A stretch of DNA of 64,000 bases, taken from an uncultured Oscillospiraceae bacterium. Lineage in GTDB: Bacteria; Bacillota; Clostridia; Oscillospirales; Oscillospiraceae. The translations under genes and the position numbers were made by a program. The stretch lies in contig CAKTJC010000009.1 in NCBI GenBank assembly GCA_934567355.1, forward strand, positions 15,452-79,451, written 5' to 3'. This document shows positions 51,074 through 59,966 of this stretch, in pieces (within the stretch, counting starts at the first letter, position 1; each line of letters starts with the position of its first letter). The notes under the pieces were generated by a model. That model had not been told where the DNA came from. It was given only the letters and a program-made list of their open reading frames with translations, and searched no databases.

Positions 51074-51838
51074 ATGGAACCGATTCTGAAAGTAGAAAGT
51101 CTCACCAAAATCTTTTCCCGGCAGGGACAGGCGGATTTTACCGCCGTCAACGGCATTTCCTTTGAGCTGTTTCCCGGAGAGTGCCTGGCCATCATTGGGG
51201 AAAGCGGCAGCGGCAAAACCACCGCCGTAAATATGATCTCCAGACTGATAGATGCAACATCCGGGCAAATTACCTTGAACGATCAGGACATCACCCATTT
51301 GAAGGGGAAGGCGCTGCGGGAGGTTTACCGTACCATGCAGATGGTGTTCCAGACCCCGACAGATTCCTTTGATCCCCGCCGTACTCTGGGGGACGGCATT
51401 GGGGAAAGCCTGCGAAACGTCGGCGTATCCAAAGCCGAGACCCGAAAAAAAGTGGAAGCCCTTCTGGAAAAATGCGGCCTGCCAAAAGAATTTGCCCGCC
51501 GCTACCCCCACCAGGTCAGCGGCGGTCAGTGCCAGCGGGCGGCCATCGCCAGAGCCTTGGCCATTGAGCCGAAACTGCTGATCTGTGACGAGGCCACCTC
51601 TGCCCTGGATGTGACTGTTCAGAAAGAGATCATCGAGTTGCTGAATGAACTCCGTGCCCAGCAGGGACAGAGCCTGTCCATTCTGTTTATCTGCCACGAT
51701 ATTTCCCTGGTGCAGCAATTTGCAGACCGGGTGCTGGTCATGTACCATGGGAATATTGTGGAAACAGGAACTCCGGATGAAGTGATCCGCAACCCCAAAA
51801 ACGACTATACAAAGCGCCTCATAGACAGCGTATTGTAA
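51074..51838 (+). CDS. nikE: Nickel/peptide-type ABC transporter ATPase (NikE-like)
   Basis: 254 residues from the ATG at 51074, right after GGAGGTGAAAGC. Walker A GESGSGKTT, a VSGGQCQRAAIARAL signature and LLICDEATSALDVT Walker B. It forms the ATPase heterodimer with NikD. The extended frame upstream belongs to the end of nikD. Confidence 0.8.
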   Translation: MEPILKVESLTKIFSRQGQADFTAVNGISFELFPGECLAIIGESGSGKTTAVNMISRLIDATSGQITLNDQDITHLKGKALREVYRTMQMVFQTPTDSFDPRRTLGDGIGESLRNVGVSKAETRKKVEALLEKCGLPKEFARRYPHQVSGGQCQRAAIARALAIEPKLLICDEATSALDVTVQKEIIELLNELRAQQGQSLSILFICHDISLVQQFADRVLVMYHGNIVETGTPDEVIRNPKNDYTKRLIDSVL

Positions 51839-51903
51839 ATCCGATGTTAAGCCGTGACGTACGGCAAAACATAAAAGAACAACGAAAGGGATATGAAAAG
51901 AAC

Positions 51904-53499
51904 ATGAAAAAAATCATTTCGATTCTGCTGATTGCCTGCCTGGCACTTTCTCTGCTGGCCGGCTGCGGCAACAGCAGCACGCCCGCGGCGGAAACGCCCA
52001 CCCAAAGCGGCGGTACTGCACAGACCGCTGCTCCCGCTGCCAAGAAAACTATGGTCATCGGCGACACCACTTTCAACTCCGAAAACTGGGAAGAGACCGT
52101 GGACCCCCACCGGACCTACAACGGCTGGGCCTGCATCCGCTACGGCATCGGTGAGACCCTGGTACACTACACGGACACCATGGAACTGGAACCCTGGCTG
52201 GCAACAGACTGGACAAACGACGGCAACTGCACCTGGACCGTTACCCTCCGGGATGGCGTGAAGTTCTCCTCCGGACGGGACATGGACGGAGAAGCCGTGA
52301 AGCAGTGCCTGGACCACCTGCTGGAAGTTCACGACCGTGCCCCCAGCGACACCAAAATCGTGGATGTCCAGGCAAACGGTCAGGTATTGACCATTACCAC
52401 CAGCGAACCCAACCCCGCCCTGATGAACTACCTGGGCGACCCCTACGGCTGTATCATCGATGTGGACGCTTCCGATTTTGACACCGGCATCGTTGCCGGT
52501 ACCGGCCCCTATGTGGTCAAGGAACTGGTAACGGACGACCATCTTTCCCTGGTCCCCAACACTTATTACTGGGATGGTACGCCGAAAATTGACGATCTGA
52601 CCATCCGCACCCTTTCTAACGGCGACACTCTGTCCGCCGCCCTCCAGGCCGGGGACATTGATGCCGCCTACGGCATGGCCTACGAGGCTTACCCCAACTT
52701 TGAAAACGGCGGCTATCAGTTCTCCGCCATCCAGACCTCCCGGGCTTTCTTTGGATGCATGAATATGACCAGCCCCATTATTCAGGATGCTGCCGTCCGC
52801 AAGGCCATCGCCATGGGCATCAACAAAGAGGGCTTTGTAAAAACCCTGCTGGATGGCCACGGAGTCCCCGCCAACGGCGCTTTCCCCGACGGGTTCAGCA
52901 CCTTCGGCGGTGAGCATGTGAAGACCGAAACCTATGACCCCGAGGGGGCCAAGGCGGTTTTGGAAGAAGCCGGTTGGGTGGACAGTGACGGTGACGGCAT
53001 CCGGGAGAAAGGCGGCGTGAAGCTCACGATCCGCTGGCTGACCTACCCCAGCCGCCAGGAGCTGCCCCTGCTGGCCGAGTCCGTCCAGGCCTCTCTGAAG
53101 GAGATCGGTATGGATGTGGACATCAACTGCACCGCCAACCGCCGGGAGTTCCTGGCCGATATGAGCAGCTTTGATATCTATGCCTCCGCCCTGGTGACGG
53201 CTCCCTCCGGTGATCCCCAGTATTTCTTCACCACTTCCTGCGTCCCCGGCATGAGCTACAATTTCGGTGCCTATGACAACCCGGAGGTAACAGCTCTGAT
53301 TGAGGAACTGTCCAAGGAGTTCGACACCGCCAAGCGTGGCGAAATGGCCGTGAAGCTCCAGCAGATGATTCTGGACGACAACGCCTATGTATTCTGCTCC
53401 TTCCTGCAAATGAACATGATCTCCAAGGAAAATGTGAAAAACTACACCGCCCACGCCTGCGACTACTATCAGGTGACGGCTCAGTTGGACATCGAATAA
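51904..53499 (+). CDS. nikA: Nickel/peptide-type substrate-binding lipoprotein (NikA-like)
   Basis: 531 residues from the ATG at 51904, placed so that a lipoprotein signal (SLLAGC, Cys21) starts the protein. SBP_bac_5 fold: VDPHRTYNGWACIRYGIGETLVHY, WTVTLRDGVKFSSGRDMDGEAV, and the YSHGxAY-like GDIDAAYGMAYEAYP region. This family contains NikA, CntA and DppA; CntA-type members bind metal bound to an opine-type metallophore. It ends the operon, an unusual position for the binding protein. A free-metal versus chelate ligand cannot be told. Confidence 0.8.
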   Translation: MKKIISILLIACLALSLLAGCGNSSTPAAETPTQSGGTAQTAAPAAKKTMVIGDTTFNSENWEETVDPHRTYNGWACIRYGIGETLVHYTDTMELEPWLATDWTNDGNCTWTVTLRDGVKFSSGRDMDGEAVKQCLDHLLEVHDRAPSDTKIVDVQANGQVLTITTSEPNPALMNYLGDPYGCIIDVDASDFDTGIVAGTGPYVVKELVTDDHLSLVPNTYYWDGTPKIDDLTIRTLSNGDTLSAALQAGDIDAAYGMAYEAYPNFENGGYQFSAIQTSRAFFGCMNMTSPIIQDAAVRKAIAMGINKEGFVKTLLDGHGVPANGAFPDGFSTFGGEHVKTETYDPEGAKAVLEEAGWVDSDGDGIREKGGVKLTIRWLTYPSRQELPLLAESVQASLKEIGMDVDINCTANRREFLADMSSFDIYASALVTAPSGDPQYFFTTSCVPGMSYNFGAYDNPEVTALIEELSKEFDTAKRGEMAVKLQQMILDDNAYVFCSFLQMNMISKENVKNYTAHACDYYQVTAQLDIE

Positions 53500-53787
53500 A
53501 AGGCACACATTGCTTCACTGGCATCAGCGATGTAATTCTTCAATTCTTAACCTTTTGAAGATAGTCGTAATAGTGCGTCGCTACACCGCTCTATGAATTG
53601 AGAACTTCTACCGTCTGTAGGAAGTAACCACAGTGCGGTAGAAGTTCTTTACGTCCAAGGATATCTTCATAATCGAACTACTGCCAAACAACCTGACGCA
53701 TAAGCCGTGTAATTTGACCTTTTAAATAAGTAACTCTATCATTGCGTTACAGAAAACATAAAATCCCCTTGACAAATCTCGTCTCAG
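53500..53787. other. Right end region of the element
   Basis: 288 bp without a credible gene. It holds a perfect 13-bp inverted repeat, AGAACTTCTACCG / CGGTAGAAGTTCT (53601-53613 and 53636-53648), with a 22-base loop. This may be a terminator for nikA or a recombinase site. The end next to CATG (53788) shows no palindrome like that at the left end. Confidence 0.5.
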
Positions 53788-53790
53788 CAT

Positions 53791-54054
53791 GTCCTTTTCT
53801 GTTATCTTCAAAAGGTCCTCGCTGCCCAGCAGAATCTTGCCGCCCAGCACGCGGGCGGGAGGATCCGGGAGAATTCGCATAATTGTATTGGCAATGGTGG
53901 TCTTGCCTGCACCGGTTTCACCAACCAGCGCCAGAGTTTCTCCACGGCGAATGTCAAAGGAAATACCATTAACGGCATGGATTACCTTCTTCCCGGAGGT
54001 GTAAATCACATTCAAATCCTGAACGGAGATAAACGGTTCGTTCTTTCTGTTCAC
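53791..54054 (-). pseudogene. dppD: dppD, 5' part (interrupted by the mobile element)
   Basis: Encodes the N-terminal ~88 residues of DppD, from a GTG at 54054 with AAGGAGG ten bases upstream. It contains Walker A GETGAGKTT and ends ...LLKITEKDM at the CATG junction. Read into the element, it would continue for 22 foreign codons to a stop at 53722. The 3' part is at 23724-24449. A truncated ~110-residue product would lack the signature and Walker B. Confidence 0.9.
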
Positions 54055-54069
54055 AGTAGTTCTGCCTCC

Positions 54070-54565
54070 TTAACGCTTCAACTTGGGATCCATTGCGTCA
54101 CGCAGGCCGTCCCCCAGCATGTTCAGAGCCAGCACGGTAATCATGATCGTCAGACCGGGGATCAGAACCATGTGTGGGTAGTCCCGAATGTATGCCCGGC
54201 TGCCCGAGAGCATCGCACCCCACTCCGGGTTGGGAGCCTGTACGCCGAGTCCCATATAGCTCAGCCCGGCGGCCATGATGATGGAGGTGCCTACGCTCAT
54301 GGTGGAGTTGACGATCAGCGGCGACAGAGAATTCTGGAGCACGTGTTTTGTGATGATGCGCAGCTGACTGGCGCCGATCGCGGTTGCGGCCTCCACGTAT
54401 TCGTTCTTTCTTACCGTCATGATGGAGGCGCGGAGCAGGCGAACTGTCGCAGGAGCGGAGGAAAGCGCAATTGCAATGATGCACTTATCGAAGCCGGTGC
54501 CAAATACTGCCGAGATTGCTACGGCAAGCAGCATGGCAGGAATAGCCTGTATAAAGGAGGCGCTC
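54070..54565 (-). pseudogene. dppC: dppC-like ABC permease, 3' part (5' end missing)
   Basis: Homology to DppC/OppC permeases starts near IQAIPAMLLAVAISAVFGTG (~54553) and runs through the coupling motif VEAATAIGAS and APNPEWGAML to the C-terminus. The first ~130 residues expected for the family are missing; upstream is the LysR gene in the opposite direction. It ends 15 bases before dppD. Thus the dpp operon is broken twice. Confidence 0.8.
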
Positions 54566-54568
54566 CAA

Positions 54569-55492
54569 ATGAGACTTGAACAGTTGACCTATTTGCTTGA
54601 GATTGCGCGATGTGGAACCGTTACGGAGGCGGCACGGCGGTGCAGCGTTTCACAGCCTAACATAACCACTGCCCTGAAAGGTCTGGAGACAGAGCTTGGC
54701 ACCGTGCTGTTTGAACGCTCCAAAAACGGCATGACCCTCACCAGGAGCGGAGAGGACGCCTGCAAGCTTGCAGCGGAAATTTTGGAACGGACAGAGCAGC
54801 TGCGCCAGCTTGAAAGCAGACTTCACGGGAGCGCCCCTATTTCGGTGAGAATTGCTACAATTCCAAGCTTGAATAATGCCATCCTGGGGCAGTGGCTTGA
54901 TGCCTATCGGCTATATTACCCTGCGGCCTCTGTCTACAATATAGAGGGCAGCAGCGCAGCTGTCATACGAAAGGTGCTTGATGGAAACGCAGATATCGGA
55001 TTTGTTTCCCTGCGCGGAGCATCTGAACCGTCACATGTACTTTCTTACCAACGTGTATGTAATACCTACCCTTATATTTGCCTTGGGAAAACGCTTGCGC
55101 AGGGGTTTTCTCCTCCGATCAACATCCGAGAGCTGAAAGGGATTCCGTTTTTCTCACAAAACCCGGATTATGTGTGTCATAACGAACTGCTGATACGCCT
55201 TAAGCAGGAAAACGACAGCGTGATTTTTTATTCCTCCAGTCAGAGCGCAATTAAGGCAATGGTGAAGGCAAATCAGGGGGCGGCTGTTTTTTCTTCCGTA
55301 GCACTTGCAGGCGATGACGATGTTGCCAGCGGAAAAATTGTTCCGTTGCGTGCCAGGGATTATTTTACGCCGTCAACATTGTATGTTGTCCATCGTAGTG
55401 AACACCCGCTTCCAACAGAGATCCGAGAGTTTATGCGCATCGCCAAAACGAAATTAAATGAACTTTTAATGGACTCTTTTCCCGATGATTGA
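54569..55492 (+). CDS. LysR-family transcriptional regulator
   Basis: 307 residues. The ATG at 54569 follows AAAGGAGG at eight bases. The N-terminal winged helix is typical: LEQLTYLLEIARCGTVTEAARRCSVSQPNITTALKGLETELGTVLFERSKNGMTLT. The ligand-binding domain follows from ~residue 90. Its upstream region is the broken dppC, so its native promoter and target may have been lost. No obvious target gene lies next to it. Confidence 0.85.
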   Translation: MRLEQLTYLLEIARCGTVTEAARRCSVSQPNITTALKGLETELGTVLFERSKNGMTLTRSGEDACKLAAEILERTEQLRQLESRLHGSAPISVRIATIPSLNNAILGQWLDAYRLYYPAASVYNIEGSSAAVIRKVLDGNADIGFVSLRGASEPSHVLSYQRVCNTYPYICLGKTLAQGFSPPINIRELKGIPFFSQNPDYVCHNELLIRLKQENDSVIFYSSSQSAIKAMVKANQGAAVFSSVALAGDDDVASGKIVPLRARDYFTPSTLYVVHRSEHPLPTEIREFMRIAKTKLNELLMDSFPDD

Positions 55493-55948
55493 AGGGCTAT
55501 GTGCATTTGCGAAGAGTGGAGATCTTTTGCAGAACTGCGCAGTGCTGTCTTAAAAAGCCTTTATTTGAGCTCAATTCAAAAAGAACATCCGATCAACATT
55601 TAACGATAGTTAAAAATGCTATAGAATAGATTCAAGTCAGCCGCCAGCAGATGAAAGTGAACAAAACAGAAATTCTTGAAGAGCCTTTTTGCCATTGCGT
55701 TGGGCTTTCGTGAAATAAGCAGTTTTGACCAAAAATGAAGTCCTGATACACCTCCGCCACCGTCTGCCCAAAGTGTTCATTCATCGTGATTTTTCTACCC
55801 AAAATAAGACCGCATCCCTTCATCCAAAAGTGATAAAAAGGATGCGGTCTAACTGTATTCTTCAAAACAGAGAAATCCAAGGTTTTCTTCCGAAAAAACA
55901 TTGAAAGCAAAAGGAAACCTCTGAAACCCGAAGATTTCAGAGGCTTTG

Positions 55949-55979
55949 GAGCTGCTAGCCAGATTTGAACTGGCTACCC
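55949..55979 (-). repeat. tRNA 3'-end-like repeat, copy 1
   Basis: GGAGCTGCTAGCCAGATTTG... on the plus strand. On the minus strand it reads as a T-arm (GCCAGTTCAAATCTGGC) plus acceptor end AGCAGCTCC. The flanking sequence does not fold into the rest of a tRNA, so it is a remnant. Confidence 0.5.
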
Positions 55980-56127
55980 GGTTTCCAGCGGGCTTGCGCC
56001 CGCCGGAAGCCTTGAGACCTCTTTTTTGAAATCAGAATTGCCGTTGGCAATTCAGCGGATGAGGCCGCCAGTTCTTGCGGCAGAGAAACAGAAAACTCCC
56101 AAGCCGATTGGCCTGAGAGCTTTTCCT

Positions 56128-56172
56128 GGAGCTGCTAGCCAGATTTGAACTGGCGACCTCATCCTTACCAAA
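56128..56172 (-). repeat. tRNA 3'-half remnant, copy 2 (Thr-like)
   Basis: Same ~30 bases as copy 1. On the minus strand it is preceded by TTTGGTAAGGATGAGGTC, which looks like the anticodon loop and 3' anticodon stem of a tRNA-Thr(GGT). The 5' half is absent. Such 3' halves are left by integration of elements into tRNA genes. Confidence 0.5.
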
Positions 56173-56226
56173 GGAGAATTAAAACTTGTGGGAAGTACAT
56201 ATTGTCATTATCAGTTTTTGCAGACC

Positions 56227-57618
56227 TCATGCGATTTGTTTTGCCTGATGGATCCACCGTCCGCTTTTCAGTCGAAAAGAAAGCCAGATACTCTTGATAA
56301 TGTAATCAATCCGAAGGATAAGCAGCACCCCAAAAGGTGGAACCTTCAATATCACACCGGCAATATATCCCAATGGGATGGAGGCGCACCATTGAAAAAT
56401 TACATCGGCTACCATAAGGAATCTTGTGTCGCCACCGCCCCGAAGAACGCCTTTGGACAATGTTGATTGAATTGTCTGAAAAAATACCACAATCGTGCTG
56501 GAATCCATCATAAGCAGTGCGGTTTTCCTCGTTTCCTGCGTTATTTCGTACAAATCAACCGAGATTGTTCCGAGGACAAGTACAAGCGAAGCGGCAACAG
56601 CGCCCAAAGCAATTCCGATGATCAGAAAGGTTTCCCCCTCTTTTTGCGCGCGCTCACGATTGCCACTGCCAACAGTCTGCCCAACGATTACGCCGGCGGC
56701 ACTGGCCACTCCCATAGTTGCGACACTGCACATTCTATCAAGCACCATCACAATAGCGTACGCGCTGACAACTTCCTTGCCCATCCTGCCCAAGATCATT
56801 GACATGACGCTGGCTGCAAGTCCAAGCAATGTGTCGCTGATGATCGCAGGCAGACCCAGCCTGCGGAACTCCTTCAGTAAGGCAGTGCCCGGAAGCTTAA
56901 GCAATGCGTTCGGACGGTATTGGACGGTTCGCTCAACCCAGAGCATATACACGATGCATATGGCAAGTTCAACCAGGCGGGCGCAAAGCGTGCCGACTGC
57001 TGCACCCATTACACCCAATTCCGGTACGCCCATTCTTCCAAAAATAAACACATAGTTTGCACCGATATTTATCAAAAAGGAGAGACAGGAAGTCAGCAAA
57101 CCCAACTTGGCGTTTCCGACAGAGCGGACAATGTTTGTAATGACAAGACTCAGTCCATGGGGAAGAAAAACAAAAGCAGTAATGCGAAGATACCGTGCCC
57201 CCTCCCGGATCACATCTTCGTCATGGATGAAGATACCCATAATTCTTTCGGGGATAAAAAGGGATACGGCTGCGAAGCACACCCCGATTGCTGCAACGAG
57301 CTGAATGCACAGATCAAAGACTCGTTTCACCGCCTCGCTCTTATTGGCTCCCCAATACTGACTTGCGAGCACAAGGCCTGCTGCACTAATTCCCATACAC
57401 AGGAACGTATAAATCTGGTAAAACTGGTTTGCAAGGCTGGATGCAGATATTGCGACCTCCCCAAGTTTCCCTACCATAACGGTATCCATCATGTTTACGC
57501 CTTGGTTGATGATACTTTGCATTACAACCGGAAAGATCAACGCAAGCGCCTTTTTATAAAAGTCTGGCTCCCGAATCAAAAAAGCTTGCATTCCTGAAGA
57601 TTTCTTTTTTTCACACAT
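56227..57618 (-). CDS. MATE-family efflux transporter
   Basis: 463 residues with the start placed at the ATG at 57618, six bases after AAAGG; an adjacent ATG at 57621 is also possible. Twelve-helix MATE layout beginning ALALIFPVVMQSIINQGVNMMDTVMVGKLGEVAISA, and a second repeat GLPAIISDTLLGLAASVMSMILGRMG. It is not close to the MATE gene on the element. It follows the GH31 gene by ~40 bases and may be co-transcribed. Substrate unknown. Confidence 0.85.
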   Translation of the reverse strand: MCEKKKSSGMQAFLIREPDFYKKALALIFPVVMQSIINQGVNMMDTVMVGKLGEVAISASSLANQFYQIYTFLCMGISAAGLVLASQYWGANKSEAVKRVFDLCIQLVAAIGVCFAAVSLFIPERIMGIFIHDEDVIREGARYLRITAFVFLPHGLSLVITNIVRSVGNAKLGLLTSCLSFLINIGANYVFIFGRMGVPELGVMGAAVGTLCARLVELAICIVYMLWVERTVQYRPNALLKLPGTALLKEFRRLGLPAIISDTLLGLAASVMSMILGRMGKEVVSAYAIVMVLDRMCSVATMGVASAAGVIVGQTVGSGNRERAQKEGETFLIIGIALGAVAASLVLVLGTISVDLYEITQETRKTALLMMDSSTIVVFFQTIQSTLSKGVLRGGGDTRFLMVADVIFQWCASIPLGYIAGVILKVPPFGVLLILRIDYIIKSIWLSFRLKSGRWIHQAKQIA

Positions 57619-57656
57619 CATGCACCTTTCACACGGCTTATATTCCATTTCCCCAT

Positions 57657-59888
57657 CTAAACGATCCACTCAACACTGCATTTCCCGATGCTTGTCAGCA
57701 GAGTCGGTTTTCCATCTGTCAATTTAGCCGCAAAGGAAATGCATTCTTTTTTGTCCTGATATACCGTATATTCCACCCTATCCTTCAATCCATAAACCCG
57801 GAAGCAAATGTTATCCTTAAATTGGTAGCCGATATGGGGAGTATGGATACCGGTCGGAATCACAGCGTTTTCACGAACCCACAGAGGAATGGATAAATAT
57901 CCGTGTTTTTCCTCCCGCCAAACGCCGCCCTCACAGCATGCGCCCGTAAAGTAATTGTACCATTTTCCTCTGGGCAAATAATATCTGGCAATTCCCTGAT
58001 CATTGAAAATAGGGGCCACCAGGAGAGAATCTCCCAGCATGTACTGCTTGTCCAGGTAACGGCAGTTTGGATCTTCTTCAAAAGACATGGCCATAGAGCG
58101 AATCATCGGAATACCGGTTTTTGATGTCTGGAAGGCAGATGTATAAAGATACGGAAGCAGGGTCATTTTCAGTTTGGTGAAGAATCGAACCACATCCACG
58201 GCTTCTTCGTCATATAGCCACGGCACCCGATAGGAAGAGGAACCATGCAGGCGGCTATGTGTGGATAACAATCCAAAGGCAACCCAGCGCTTATACACGT
58301 CAGCCGTGGAGGTGTCCTCAAAGCCTCCAATATCATGTGCCCAGAAGCCAAAGCCAGAGGAAGTAAAGCTCAGTCCGCCACGCAGGCTCTGTGCCATCGC
58401 ATCATAATCCGACCAGCAGTCGCCGCCCCAGTGAACCGGAAAGGCCTGACATCCAGCCGTTGCAGAGCGGGCAAAAACCACAGCTTCGTTCTCTCCTTTT
58501 TCTGCACAAAGCAGTTCATATACGGCTTTATTATAGAGATATGCATAGAAATTGTGCATTTTCCTCGGACTGCTCTTATCGAACCATGCAACATCCTCTA
58601 CCGGAACCCGTTCGCCGAAATCTGTTTTGAAGCAATCCACTCCCATGTCCAGCAGTACCTTCAGCTTTTGCTGATACCACCTTACTGCTTCGGGATTTGT
58701 AAAATCTACCAGCGCCAGGCCAGGCTGCCACATATCCCATTGCCATACATCACCATTGGAGCGGTGCAGGAGATATCCTTTTTCCATGCCCTCGTCAAAG
58801 AGCCGGGATTCCTGTCCGATGTAGGGATTTATCCAGACGCAAACCTTGATTCCACGGCTCTTAATTGACTGAATCAGTTTCTCTGGGTCTGCAAAAACTC
58901 TGCTGTCCCAAACAAAGTCGGACCAATGGAATTCCTTCATCCAGAAGCAGTCAAAATGGAATACCGAAAGCGGGATGTCGCGGTTCAGCATACCATCTAC
59001 AAAAGACATGACCGTATCAGTATCATATTCGGTTGTAAATGATGTGGACAGCCATAAACCGAAGGACCACTGGGGCGGAAGGGAGGGCTTGCCCGTTAGA
59101 TCCGTATACCGGACAAGGACATCTTTCATCGTCGGACCGTTGATGAAGAAATAATCAAGGCGCTCGCCTTTTACCGAGAATCCGCACTTGGAAACCTGGT
59201 CGGTTCCAACTTCAAACTCCACAGTTTCCGGATGGTTGACAAAAACGCCGTATCCCTTGTTCGAAAGGTAGAACGGTACATTTTTATATGATTGGTCAGA
59301 TGAAGTGCCACCGTCCTTGTTCTCAATAATTACGGTTTGCCCGTTTTTCACGAACGCTCCAAAACGCTCTCCCATACCATAGATCAGTTCATCCACCGAC
59401 AGGGATAGGCGCTGACTCATGTAGCCGTTTCCGGGACGGTCGTAGGCATATCCGCGCCAACCATCTTTTACATAGCACAAATCCCGAGATCCACTCCGGC
59501 TGATAACATCTTTGCCGCGACGAAAGATCATGGAAAACGGTTTCTTGCAGATCTCCAGGGTCATACTTCCGGAGTAGATACAGACGCTGTCCGGCGTTTC
59601 GGAATAATCCATCGGGATATCGCCATGCATCTGCAAGGGGAAGCAGGGCGTGCCCTCTGCGGTTCCTTTGTGATGGTAAACCTCAATTCGGAACATCTCC
59701 GGATAGGGAACAGATATTTCCAGCGTCAGATTGATGCCTTCAAGAGTATCTCCCTTTCCCTCAATGTGAAATGTTGGGCAAACAAGCTTCAGCTTGTTTG
59801 TTCCTTTTTTGTAGATTTCGTGCGCAACTGTCGGAGAAAAAGCGGCATATCCCTCTTTCAGCAACCAGCATCCATTTTCATATCGCAT
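57657..59888 (-). CDS. yicI: Alpha-xylosidase, glycoside hydrolase family 31 (YicI-like)
   Basis: 743 residues from the ATG at 59888, preceded by AAGGAGG. GH31 motifs: FKTDFGERVP with nucleophile Asp423, and HWGGDCWSDY with acid/base Asp490, corresponding to Asp416 and Asp482 of E. coli YicI. GYGVFVNHPETVEFE in the N-terminal beta domain also fits. No signal peptide, so it is cytoplasmic and should remove alpha-xylose from imported xyloglucan-type oligosaccharides. It follows an LplABC-type importer in one operon. Confidence 0.85.
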   Translation of the reverse strand: MRYENGCWLLKEGYAAFSPTVAHEIYKKGTNKLKLVCPTFHIEGKGDTLEGINLTLEISVPYPEMFRIEVYHHKGTAEGTPCFPLQMHGDIPMDYSETPDSVCIYSGSMTLEICKKPFSMIFRRGKDVISRSGSRDLCYVKDGWRGYAYDRPGNGYMSQRLSLSVDELIYGMGERFGAFVKNGQTVIIENKDGGTSSDQSYKNVPFYLSNKGYGVFVNHPETVEFEVGTDQVSKCGFSVKGERLDYFFINGPTMKDVLVRYTDLTGKPSLPPQWSFGLWLSTSFTTEYDTDTVMSFVDGMLNRDIPLSVFHFDCFWMKEFHWSDFVWDSRVFADPEKLIQSIKSRGIKVCVWINPYIGQESRLFDEGMEKGYLLHRSNGDVWQWDMWQPGLALVDFTNPEAVRWYQQKLKVLLDMGVDCFKTDFGERVPVEDVAWFDKSSPRKMHNFYAYLYNKAVYELLCAEKGENEAVVFARSATAGCQAFPVHWGGDCWSDYDAMAQSLRGGLSFTSSGFGFWAHDIGGFEDTSTADVYKRWVAFGLLSTHSRLHGSSSYRVPWLYDEEAVDVVRFFTKLKMTLLPYLYTSAFQTSKTGIPMIRSMAMSFEEDPNCRYLDKQYMLGDSLLVAPIFNDQGIARYYLPRGKWYNYFTGACCEGGVWREEKHGYLSIPLWVRENAVIPTGIHTPHIGYQFKDNICFRVYGLKDRVEYTVYQDKKECISFAAKLTDGKPTLLTSIGKCSVEWIV

Positions 59889-59966
59889 ATTTGCCTCCTT
59901 ATTCAATCCATCTTCACAGCGCAAAGGCAGAGATGGCTTTTTGCTTTTTCGGCTCGCAGCCGTGGG

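Larger units (their letters stand above)
24447..53791. mobile_element. Integrative mobilizable element of Tn4451 type, ~29.3 kb, inserted in dppD
   Basis: Both ends are defined by the two dppD halves and a shared CATG (24447-24450 and 53788-53791). Content: tnpV at the left end, tnpW-tnpX (large serine recombinase), ParM/ParR-like pair, oriT and MobQ relaxase, then a metal-uptake cargo. No conjugation (type IV secretion) genes are present, so it should need a helper for transfer. Large serine recombinases leave very short identical junctions, consistent with CATG. Which bases are the true crossover core cannot be decided from one copy. Confidence 0.85.
55493..56226. other. Gene-poor interval with hairpins and tRNA-like remnants
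   Basis: About 730 bp. Seen: a 10-bp hairpin GACCGCATCC/GGATGCGGTC (55808-55849), a stem CCTCTGAAA/TTTCAGAGG (about 55917-55942) and two tRNA-3'-end-like repeats (annotated separately). A 92-codon minus-strand frame (55632-55910) has no family match or clear ribosome binding site. Confidence 0.5.

Noticed and set aside
24447..53791. Conjugative (self-transmissible) element
   Set aside because: A relaxase and oriT are present but no VirB4, VirD4-type coupling protein or other type IV secretion gene was found, so it is mobilizable only.
55632..55910. 92-codon minus-strand frame
   Set aside because: No ribosome binding site or family match, and it spans a perfect hairpin; probably non-coding.
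55940..56180. Functional tRNA genes
   Set aside because: Only T-arm, acceptor end and at most a 3' anticodon stem are present; the 5' halves are missing.
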